Below are positions 1 to 8,918 of a stretch of 64,000 bases of DNA, one piece after another. The DNA is from Macrocystis pyrifera. Lineage: Eukaryota > Sar > Phaeophyceae > Laminariales > Laminariaceae. Location of the stretch: the NCBI GenBank assembly GCA_031763025.1, contig JASSKH010000003.1, forward strand, positions 7,926,718-7,990,717. Direction: 5' to 3'. Positions within the stretch are counted from its first letter, which is position 1. Each line of letters begins with the position of its first letter. A program made the position numbers and the translations under genes. The notes beneath the pieces are model-generated. The model did no database searches and was not told the origin of the DNA. It saw only the letters and a list, made by a program, of their open reading frames with translations.

Positions 1-57
1 CTATTATACCAAGCCACCGGGGACGCCGGTACATTGAGGTGAGGTCTACTGTGGCAG

Positions 58-350
58 CTAAGACATGTCTTGAAGAATGTCTCAGAGCTTTCTCGGCAGG
101 GGCTTGTCTTGGACTCTGCTTCGTCCCTTGTGCTATGATACGTGCCTTGTTTTCGTAAGGCAACGAACGTCCCTGCGCTTGAAAAAGGGCTATTAACCCT
201 AAGGCAATTTTGAGCACCAAACGAACGCCGTAAAATAAATCATACGAACTCCGTAAAAACGGGGTTCGGAACGGCTAAGATATGCCTCGAAGCGATGCCT
301 CGGGAGCCCTTCCTCGGCAGGGGCCTACCTTGGACGTTGATTCGTCCCCT
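58..350 (+). repeat. Diverged direct repeat, two units
   Basis: Positions 58-129 and 275-350 are diverged copies of one sequence of about 75 bp. Both begin CTAAGA, contain CTCGGCAGGGGC in the middle and end in TTCGTCCC. They are 217 bp apart. No coding signal is visible. This may be the end of a larger repeat lying off the left edge. Confidence 0.6.
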
Positions 351-571
351 ACGTGGTCTCTGTGGAGCTTCTCGCTGTAGGAGCTCTCTGTCTGCAAGTA
401 CAGCACCCGAGCCGACAAGAGACAAAAAACACGACGAGAACCATCCCATTGCCCAGTGCCGCTGATGCTGTACGATACAACAACGGAAAATGATGTACAG
501 GCAGTATTAATAGTAGTAAACTCCTATACTAACGGCGTTCCCAACCATACATAGCTGGTTCGTTTTGAGCC

Positions 572-764
572 TTTTAGGACTGCAGTTCCGTTTGGAGGAC
601 GAAAAATACTCAAACTCTGAGTAGCTATTACGGGGGACCACAGTAAATAGGACCAAATATTGACAGTAAAAATTGCTACATATGTAGGTTGTTTATGTAA
701 ACCATAGGTCCTATTAACTATGGACCCCCCGTAATAGTCCCTCAAACGGAACTCCAGTCCTAAA
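572..764. mobile_element. Foldback miniature element F1, split by an M1 insertion
   Basis: TTTAGGACTGCAGTTCCGTT at 572 and its inverted partner ending CTCCAGTCCTAAA at 764 form the two arms of a short palindromic element. Other copies lie at 52,545, 53,264, 60,330 and 61,542. An M1 element (628-734) with TA on both sides sits in the middle, so F1 was here first. No coding capacity. Confidence 0.65.
628..734 (+). mobile_element. MITE M1 copy 1 (nested in F1)
   Basis: A 107-bp element with terminal inverted repeats beginning TTACGGGGGACCA, flanked by TA at 626-627 and 735-736. The interior is AT-rich, with ACCAAATATTG and a run like GTAGGTTGTTTATG. Length, TA duplication and lack of an ORF fit a non-autonomous Tc1/mariner-like MITE. 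The superfamily assignment is inferred from the TA target only. Confidence 0.85.
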
Positions 765-1769
765 CGGGTCGAAGAGTCCTATTAATAACCGTCAGCATTA
801 GTCAGCAAGCAACGATGGTTTCGAGAAAACGCGGAACAAGTGAAAAAAAAAGTGTTGTATATGTATACCACCTCTATCTATCGTATACAACAGCCAGTAT
901 AATAGCGCGTGTCGGATCCTCGTCTCCGAAATCTGACCGCAAGGAAATCGAACATTTCCTGACTGGTGTACTATTTTATGAATTTTGAAGTACGTCAGCT
1001 GTGAGTTCGACTGATGATTAAATAGTTGGTACTCAACTTTGCAAGCCGCGTAATACGCCTCGTCTATATTCCATTCGTGCTAGGTATTATTATAAAAAAG
1101 GAAGCAAGTATTTTCCGGTTGTACATACTGCTGTAGCGGCCGGCAAAGCTACTGATCGTTCCCCGACGAAACCCTTTGAATTCGTCGCCTAGATCTGGGT
1201 TTTCAGTACGACGAGTGTTTACGTACGTATAGTGTAACATTCCTAAACTTCCTCACTACATATGTACCAGGTATGATGTACATTATATATTATTTATGCT
1301 TGCCTTTTGACAAACAAAATAGCGCAGATAGATGCCGTTCCTACATAAACGAAATATCCTTCCGTAATCAGTAGTATCCCCTCATATGCTTCTCCGCCAG
1401 TCGTTTCCAAATTCCCATTCCCCACAACATTTCATTTTAGCTACCGGTATAATATATTCTATTCCCCATCAACGTTCCATCCCCATGTCGTTGACCGCGT
1501 TCCTCCGGCTTCTTCCTCCCTTCCCCAAGCGGCCGGGCGGTCCCTCAGTACATGATATATACAAGCAGTGTACGTTTGGAGAGTTGAGTCCCCGATATGG
1601 CCCGGGTGGGAGGGAGAGAGGAGAAATGGGCGAAGAAAATGGGTGCGATAAAAGAAGAAATACTGCTGTATATTCGGGAGTCTTCGTCGATGTCCCACCG
1701 CCCGGATTTATCATCATGGCAGGTTCAGAGCGGAAACGTTGTGTGTGATCGTCAGTGTGTGCGTGTGTG
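765..1769. other. Unrecognised stretch with one R4 repeat
   Basis: No gene could be supported here. The only recognisable item is repeat R4 (973-1085). The open frames at 1386-1782 overlap one another on both strands, lack homology I can recognise and look like chance frames. Confidence 0.5.
973..1085 (+). repeat. Dispersed repeat R4, copy 1
   Basis: This block shares long stretches with 43,026-43,125, including TACGTCAGCTGTGAGTTCGA and CTCAACTTTGCAAGC. Shorter reverse copies lie at 48,971-48,999 and 51,369-51,410. The second full copy lies in the spacer of the foldback array at 42.2-43.8 kb, so R4 may be part of a mobile element. Confidence 0.7.
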
Positions 1770-1890
1770 TTCTTCACATTAAACCGTTCTTTCTACCCGG
1801 CCACATCCAGCACAACCAGTGTCCGTGCCGATTATTCAACCCTAGAGAGATACAACAGACAAGTTCTGTGGTCACAAAGCTACGCCACAG
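1770..1890 (+). repeat. Dispersed repeat R3, segment A
   Basis: Begins TTCTTCACATTAAACCGTTC and ends AAGCTACGCCACAG. It matches 49,063-49,178 on the same strand and 2401-2517, 49,740-49,826 and 50,708-50,795 on the opposite strand. It has no coding potential. Confidence 0.8.
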
Positions 1891-2400
1891 GTACCAGGCC
1901 GACTAATAGGTTGGACTTGTCTTTGCTACTCGTACCGCCAAGTGCTGCGGCCGTTCGGTATGTATTGGCTTGGTGCTTTGATTTTTTTTCCATGACTTAA
2001 CTTTTTCCTATATTTTCCCCTTCTTATCCTTATGAAAGAAGTACTACATAGTGGGTGGGTGACGAGCGTATTTTGGCCCACTCATTATTTCTCTTTTTTA
2101 CTTAGTTAAGTGTTCACCGGGATGCATAGTCCCCTTTTTCCCTCGTTTCTTCCCCCTTGCCCGTCCCTTTTTGCTCATGCTCGGGGTAAGTATGTGTCTG
2201 AGCTTTGGCTTCCCATTTTATTTATTTATTTGGGATTCTTCTCCTTTTCTTTTTCTTTTTCGGTTTGGTTTCTTCGTTGCTTCTCTTTCTTTTATGGTGT
2301 ATTTTGGTTGCTGGCGTATGTATGTATGTTGTGTCGGCCGCACCTAGTGCGAAGGCATGGTATTACGTAGGCTATTAATGCATTACGGTGTGTTATCTCT
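1891..2400. other. Unrecognised T-rich spacer between inverted R3 segments
   Basis: Pyrimidine-rich sequence lying between a forward and a reverse copy of R3 segment A. The open frame at 2110-2370 is a run of Phe, Ser and Leu created by TTT and TTC tracts and is not convincing as a protein. Confidence 0.4.
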
Positions 2401-2690
2401 GTGTCGTAGTCTGTGACCACAGAGCTCGTATCTCTCTAGGGTGAAGAATCAGCACGGACACTGGGCTTGCTGGATGTCGACGAGTAGAAGAACGGTTTAA
2501 TGTGAAGAACACACACAGAGATACTACGTTGTTGCCACGTATGCAATGCAATGCCATGTCATGATACTGCATACGAGAGGCACGACATACACATTCCACG
2601 ACCTAGAGAAACGAAACGAAACAAAGAAAAAAAAAAAAAAAAAAAAGGAAGACAATTCGAAAGAGAAAAAAAAAAAACAAATAAATATAA
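2401..2690. repeat. R3: segment A inverted, joined to segment B forward
   Basis: 2401-2517 is segment A in reverse (CTGTGACCACAGAG to TTTAATGTGAAGAA). From about 2518 the sequence switches to segment B in the forward direction (AGATACTACGTTG onward), matching 49,178-49,345 through a shared AAGACAATTCGAAAGAGAAA-like end. At 49.06 kb A and B are joined head to tail, so this copy is rearranged. Confidence 0.7.
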
Positions 2691-2789
2691 GAAACAAGCC
2701 ATCGTGCCCCCCCCCGCAGGGGATCCGGCAGACACTTGAAAAGAACCAGCTGGGGAAAAAAAAAAGGAAAAAGAAGAAAAACACCACTA

Positions 2790-2920
2790 TTACAGAGGAC
2801 CATAGCAAAAAGGACTTACAGAGGACCATAGCAAAAAGGACCAAATATTGTTAGTAAAAACATTTAAATATAGAGGTTTTTATGTATACCATAGGTCCTA
2901 TTAACTATGGACCCCCGTAA
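2790..2920 (+). mobile_element. MITE M1 copy 2, with internal duplication
   Basis: TA-flanked M1 copy of 131 bp. The first part of its left inverted repeat (TTACAGAGGACCATAGCAAA) occurs twice in tandem, which explains the excess length over the roughly 107-bp norm. Confidence 0.8.
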
Positions 2921-3294
2921 TAGTCGTCAACAGAGTAAGACTGAGAACCAAGGGAAAACAACAGGCAAACCAACGCACAAAGCAACCTCCAGGTAGCTGC
3001 TGTACATCCATTGTTATACGCAGTAAGCAGAGTCAGGAGACAATGCAATGCCATGTCATAATGCTGAGCACGCCACACATATGAAAAGAGAGAAAAATCG
3101 GAAGGAACATAAGGAAAACAAATCGGGAGAACAAAGAACGAAAAAGTGTCGTGCCCAGGGATAGAAGGAGAGATGTCAGACGACACTAAAAACTACCAGG
3201 TAGCTATTAATAAATGAACAATATCACAACGTACAAACGGGGTGAGAACCCAAGGGAAAAACAGGCAAAACCGAAGCAAAATGAAACAAAACTA

Positions 3295-3405
3295 TTACGG
3301 GGGTCCATAGAAGATTGGACCAAATACTGCTGTTAGTAAAAATAGGTAAATATATAGGATTTTTTGTGGACGGTAGGTCCTATTTACTATGGTCCCCCGT
3401 GATAA
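3295..3405 (+). mobile_element. MITE M1 copy 3
   Basis: A 111-bp copy with TA at 3293-3294 and 3406-3407, left end TTACGGGGGTCCATAG and right end CTATGGTCCCCCGTGATAA. Confidence 0.85.
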
Positions 3406-3408
3406 TAG

Positions 3409-4839
3409 CTCCCTCCAGGTAGCCGCAGCAGTTCGTGATACGAGTGGCATAGCCAGGTTTTACCTTTTAGTCGGTCTGGCACCTTACCAATGTCTTCCGT
3501 CTCCGTCCTGTTTTCGTCAACTACTGCTGTATGCCCCACCCCCGCAGAGGATGCGTCAGACTAAACGAAACAAGCAAAGCAGGCCCGTTAGACCTATGCC
3601 AATGGAAACGCGAAGTCCGAAAGTTTTTTTTCAAAAATATTGCTTTAAAAAAACAGCCGAAAATATCCTCGTACCGCCGCTGTGGGAAAAAAGGGAAAAA
3701 ATGTTTGATTTTTTCTTCTTTTTTTTCCAACGGCTGCAGGCGGCGCAATTTGTTTTCTCTCGTTGCAAATTGTCAACACGCTGATAAAAATCAGCTCGTG
3801 CGACGATAGATGCTCGATCTCGATATAGACTCAGCCCAAGGCCAACCTGCTTGGTGTCGGGCAAGGCCAACGAGTATGGATGACGGCATCGAAGATAGAA
3901 AGTGAATACATACTCTAGGGGGCGAGAGCTTGCCGGCGGCGTCCTGCGGTATCCTCCCAAACCTGAAAAAAAGCCTGTTTTTTGCTATTCGAGACGGATC
4001 GAGAAATTTTGTCTTCTGTTTCGTACACACCAGCGGCTATTTGTTTTTTATCGTACGCCTGGCCAGCGCCCGCCGCACGTCACTGGCCATTGTGTGAAGA
4101 CGGTGACCCAAGGGTGGGTCGGAGCCCCTAACGAGCGCACTCCGTTCACTCAATCGTTGGTTTTGTCGATCGATGTCTGTCGAGGACTCGGAATCTCGCC
4201 GCTTCGAACCAAAGATCGGCCTGAGTTTTTCTCAAACCGATCTTGGCCCAACATCGGCCCCAGATTTGCTTTTTTCGGGCTTTTCCAAATGTTGGGAACT
4301 TTTTTTTTTTCTGAACGTGCCCATAGGAAGCGTGTTCTCAGAAAAATTGGCGGGTATCTTTGGAATTCAAACTTTTTATTGATACTTCGGGTTGCCATTG
4401 GCATAGGTCTTATTCACCCACGCTCACAAGGCTCCTGTCACACAAGGAACAAAAAGAAAAAACATAAGAGGTGGCAGTAAGAAACTCGCAGAGGATCAGA
4501 GCGTGAAAAGAAAGGACAACAAGGAGGGAACACCAAGTTCGAACCGGCTGCACCAGTTGGCGGCACGAGTAGCATGGACATGTTCTATCTATTACTAATA
4601 TTAATAGTCGGCCTGGTGCCTTGCTACCCTCTCTGCCGTCTCCTTCCTATACTTTCGTCCACCGCGGTTTCCCTTCTACTACTCCTCCTGTTGCCCCCCC
4701 CCCCCCCCCCCCGCATTCCCTTGGTTGGGTTTCCTTCTACTCCTCTTGTTGCCCCCCCTCCCCCCATTCCCTTGGGCACCACCCCCGGCGGGGTGCGCGG
4801 CGCTGCCTTCTCAGCTGTGCCTCATCCTCGTGCTACCTC
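3409..4839. other. Unrecognised stretch
   Basis: The longest open frame (3902-4480, 192 codons, + strand) has no motif, signal peptide or domain I recognise, and overlaps open frames on the other strand. A C16 tract lies at about 4697-4712. The region may hold introns or untranslated sequence of a gene, but nothing supports a model. Confidence 0.4.
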
Positions 4840-5879
4840 ACCATGATCCGTTCGGCTGCTTCAAGGACCCCCCGGAACCATTTCCCCGCCTTGTTTGCTG
4901 CAGTGGACCACAAGCGTGGTTTCAACTCCTAACACCAAGGGGGGTTGTTCCGTTGATGCTTCGGCGGATCGGAACTCCCATAGGTCTTCGACTATGCCTC
5001 TGTGCCAAGTCTTGAACTTTCCGCCAGGCCTCGGGTTATCTCCGACATCCATCGTCCCGAGCACGCACTACCCGACTGGGTCATCGCTCCTTGCTTTGCC
5101 GTGCCATGGTCCCCGCCAAAAACAAAACACTGTTTGCGGATGGTCGTTTCGATGCTCTCGCAACGCTTTACCAAGCTTCAAACGGCGCACACACCCATAC
5201 AGCAGGGTCTCAATCACCTCGGCCTTCAGCATCCGGACTTTCAGGCTGAGCGGGGCGGTGGTCCTATCATACAACTCCGCGCCGAACCGTTCGAGGCATG
5301 CCCGCATAAGACGGATCCGTCGGTCGATTTCGAGCGAGAGGTCAGCGTTTTCGTGGATAGTGCCGCCTAGGTATAATAACTGGGCCGTCTGATTATACCT
5401 CAGACCTGCTGCTTCGATGACGTATCCAGTACGATGACGAGCGGCAGGGCGAGGATTGTGAAGTCTGGTGTTTGTAGGAGCATTGTCTCCGTCTTCTTTT
5501 CCGATACCTTGAGGCCTGTTGCTTGGAAGACAGTCACGATGACTTGACTTGTCATCATTTTAGCGAGCCCTTCAGCCGATTTCGAGACAATTCCTGCGGC
5601 GTCGGCGCACAAGATGCCCCACACAGCCCTGCGCACGCATGCCAACGGCTCCTGCTCCTCTGTTCCGACTACTCCAGCATCATCGGGTCGGACCAAACCC
5701 CTCATGATGGCTCCGTCTTTGCTGAAGCGTACCAGTGTGACGTGTAACGCAGCAGCGAAGAACACGTTGATCAGTATCGGTGATAGCACGCAGCCTTGCC
5801 TCAGCCCCCGCTTGACATCAAACCGTTCGGAGCAGTCGCCGCCATCCGCACGCACGCGATCCCGCGTCAGCCTCTCCAC
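4840..5879 (-). pseudogene. LINE (non-LTR retrotransposon) reverse-transcriptase relic
   Basis: On the - strand, 5879-5400 encodes an RT core with GLRQGCVLSPIL (the conserved G-LRQGxxLSP region) and later LKVSEKKTETM. The polymerase motif normally written YADD reads CADA (GILCADAAGIVS), which would remove one catalytic aspartate. After a stop near 5400 the homology continues in another frame through LSLEIDRRIRLMRAC and LKAEVIETLLYGC (about 5370-5070), then KRCESIETTIRK and a C-terminal part near NPRPGGKFKTWHR (to about 4861). The order matches the RT, thumb and C-terminal tail of a LINE, broken by stops and frameshifts. It has lost its endonuclease and 5' part. It cannot be active; it is a fossil lying upstream of, or in an unseen intron of, the CLC gene. 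Confidence 0.8.
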
Positions 5880-6340
5880 TCCCCCGGCTGCCCATGTAGC
5901 GCTCTCTTGCTGTGGCGATGTACCCGCCCCGCCTCAGGGACAAACTTCTCGGCGTCGGGGTTAAGAAGGAAAAAACATGCACCACCACCCCACGCGAGCA
6001 GGCCATCAGCCAGACCGCGCAAGGTTTCCTCTCTACCCAGCCCGAAGCTCGATGCCCGTGTGACTGTCGCTACAGTAGACCATTGCAAGTCCTGGCGGGC
6101 TTCCTCGGCCCACCCCATAGACCGGGCAGGCCGAGGGAGAGAGCTAGAGCCGATCGTTGTTTAATATTGCATGTTGTTGCCGCCCGAGCTATTCCTCACA
6201 AAAATTTGCCATGGATAAAGCAATGGTTGAAGAGTGGGTTTGGGGTATGAGGAGTTTCTTGGGGGGTTTTTTGTTTTAATACACTTTTTAGTCGTCACAC
6301 TGGAAAAGAATAACAGGGTTTTTTGCGCTCATCCGTCCGT

Positions 6341-6680
6341 GCACGGCGCGGTTTCTTTTGGTCGAAAATCCTTCGGTCCGGTTCGGTGCGGTATTTAAGA
6401 ATTCGGAAATCCTACGGTGCGGTCCGGTGCGGTTTTCAGATGCTGTGAATCCTACGGCGCGGTTCGGTGCTGTGACACATCCATCGGTGCGGCATCGAAA
6501 AACAAAAATACTGCGGTATGGTTCGGTGCGGTTTCCCTCAAAGAACATCCTGCGGTGAAGGTCGGTGCTTTCATGTGTTCTACGGTGCGGTTCGGTGCGG
6601 TTCCCCGCTGAACGCTTTTTTCTACGATGCGGTTCCAATCCCGTAGGGAGAACCGTACGACACCGCTTTTTCTTGACGGT
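6341..6680. repeat. Degenerate minisatellite (GCGGTTCGGTGCGG), array 1
   Basis: About seven diverged units of roughly 45-50 bp, each carrying a core close to CTACGGTGCGGTTCGGTGCG. The same unit forms a second array at 8036-8443. The - strand stays open across it (6288-6710) and would encode repeats of the type NRTEPHRR. I treat the open frame as a by-product of the repeat unit, not as a gene. Confidence 0.8.
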
Positions 6681-6749
6681 GCACCGGATGATTAAACCGT
6701 ACAAAACCAATGTTTCGTGCGGTTCTCAAGGTCTTTTCTCGGACTACTA

Positions 6750-6854
6750 TTTCGGGGGGCCATAGTAAATAGAACCTACGGTACACACGCAAACCTATGT
6801 ATTTAACTATTTTTACTAACAATATTTGGTCCTATTTACCATGGTCCCCCGTAA
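6750..6854 (-). mobile_element. MITE M1 copy 4
   Basis: A 105-bp copy in reverse orientation (contains CAATATTTGGTCCTATTTAC), with TA at 6748-6749 and 6855-6856. Confidence 0.85.
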
Positions 6855-6857
6855 TAG

Positions 6858-7324
6858 CGCACTAACGAAACCGCTTCAGGCAGCGTATGGATGAACCGTA
6901 CAGAGCCGCGGGTGGTCGTGTCGGGGTACTTCTCGTTTACGTTCTGCTCGAAATTAACAGCAACAAACCAGCAGGAGTAACACGCAATCGAAAACGGATT
7001 CAACAATCGAGAACTAGGTTTGATGTGAATAAGAAACTATTAACAAATACGAAAATATGGGAAAAAAAAAAAAACAAAAAAACAAAAAAACGTTGAGTTG
7101 TACGATGCGTCCAGTCACGTTAAACCGGTAACGTGCATGTTTCCAGATTGTGTAGCATGTGACGCTGCTACGAATAAGTGTTGCACATTGTCATGTTCCT
7201 TACATGGTAAATGTTTTTTGCGACACACGCCAACATCTTTGCTCTATGCTATACCAGGCACAACACAGAGTACCACTCAATCGTTATCTTCTTGTGAAGT
7301 ACCCAATCAGCCATCACAGAGACT

Positions 7325-7360
<36 letters not shown>

Positions 7361-7624
7361 CATGCGTCTACGCAATAATGAATATTTTCCCGGAGCGCAC
7401 AAACAACGGCAGACAGCAGCGGTATTGTAGTATGATGCTTCTTACTCGTACGGGTATATATACATACGAACCCTCGTACTGTTTCATGTACCAGTAGTAT
7501 GTACCCTGAACATGTATCATGTTACGTAGGGAAGGTCCTGTTTTGCTCGGAAGGAGCAGCCGACAACCACGAAATGTCCCAGCGTCGGCAGCTCGTGATT
7601 TTGCAGCTTTCACCTTCCCCTCAG
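6858..7624. other. Unrecognised stretch with a C31 tract
   Basis: No gene is supported. A homopolymer of about 31 C residues lies at 7327-7357, and A-rich sequence at 7059-7090. The stretch ends in a strong pyrimidine tract (CTTTCACCTTCCCCTCAG) that may be the acceptor of the candidate exon at 7625. Confidence 0.5.
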
Positions 7625-7748
7625 CAAGCACGTCCGATTCTTCCCAAACGATGTCCAATATGTTCCTTGCCGTCGGGAAAGAGATGCGGGTTCAGCTTCG
7701 AAAACGTCTTCTCCTCAAGGGCGCTCGGGGCCCGTTCCCTGCCAAAGG
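7625..7748 (+). CDS. Candidate upstream exon of the CLC gene
   Basis: A possible exon of 124 bp between an acceptor (CTTCCCCTCAG) and a donor (AAAGG|GTAATT). Read in the frame that includes SNMFLAVGKEMRVQLRKR, it ends with two bases of a codon. The first confident CLC exon at 8919 begins with exactly one spare base, so the join would be in phase. A basic segment before the next membrane helix is plausible for this part of a CLC protein. I cannot confirm it without homology, and other frames are open as well. Confidence 0.35.
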
Positions 7749-8035
7749 GTAATTGTACGTAAGAGCCAGTAACTATCGAAAGATAAAACGGCAATTTACT
7801 CTCCGACTACTACTGCACGACACTCTTGATTACGTGAGAGCCAGCATTACCCATTTTGATAATACAACAATCGAAGTACGAAACATCACACAAGATCAAC
7901 CAAGTCAGCGGGAACACTTTCGACACGAAACCGTGCAGAAGAAACTGTCATAAAACCGTACGAAACCTTGCAGAAAACCGTCATAAAACCGTTACGCGGC
8001 CGATGAAACCGCGGGTTTCTACGGTTTCGAGTTAA

Positions 8036-8443
8036 TCGCACCGTACAAATAACCGATCTAACAATTTTCGGCGCGTCGCACCTTGATGCACATGGTGCGG
8101 TGCGGCTTCGAAATATAGCATTCCTAAGGTGCGGTTCGGTGCGGCTGTATGGAATCGGAAATATTTCGGTGCGGTTCGGTGCGGTTTCCAGCTACTAGAA
8201 ATCCTACGTTGCGGTTCGCTGGTATATCCCACGGCGCGGTTCGGTGCAGTTTTAATAAAATCGTGATTATTGCGGTGTGATTCGATGTCGGGAACCCTAC
8301 GGTGCGGTTCGGTTGTACTTTCAAGTCCTATCATACGGTGTGGTCCGGTGCGGTTTTCCGATATCATGAAACCTATACGGTGCGGTGCTGTGCGGTTGAC
8401 CGCACCGCATCGAACCGAACCGGCAGGAAAAACCGCACCGTAA
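8036..8443. repeat. Degenerate minisatellite, array 2 (same unit as 6341-6680)
   Basis: Diverged units with a GGTGCGGTTCGGTGCGGTTT core, spaced roughly 45-50 bp. As in array 1, the - strand is open throughout (8032-8469) and would read NRTAPHR-like repeats. If 7625-7748 is a true exon, this array is intronic. A shorter repeat of AAACCGTACGAAACC type precedes it at about 7925-8000. Confidence 0.75.
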
Positions 8444-8918
8444 ATAACCCTGGAAAAAAACACATTCACGGGAGAATTCTGCTCGCTCGAACGTATTAAT
8501 TTACTTTCAAAGCTGGAGATGACAGTGCCCTCGCCACCGATGCCAAGTTGTAAGCTCGATCGATGCGTGCACAGCGTTCTCGCGCTCGGTTCGCGTCCAA
8601 GAGAAACCCTTTCCTTCTAGCGCAGCTACAGTAGTAGGAAATGCGCGACGCATAAATAAGTTATCTGGACGGCTGACGACTGAAAGACTGGCGAAGACTT
8701 TCGCAGCCATTTCCTTGTCGATTCCTGAGCATGGTCTCCAAGATAAGGCAAACTCTTGAGAAACCTGCGCCCCCCCCCTGCCCCCCCCGGCCCCCGCCCC
8801 CGCCCACACAGAAACATCCGTCCGATCGGCATCTCCCTTGTGTCGAGCTCGTTCCCTTTTTGCCCGCGCGTCTGTTTGTATCCTCTGTATCCTCCCGTGT
8901 TTCCAAAACCAAATACAG

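Noticed and set aside
6288..6710. NRTEPHRR repeat protein gene
   Set aside because: No start context, no homology and the same unit recurs at 8.0 kb as non-coding minisatellite. Kept as a low-interest finding only.
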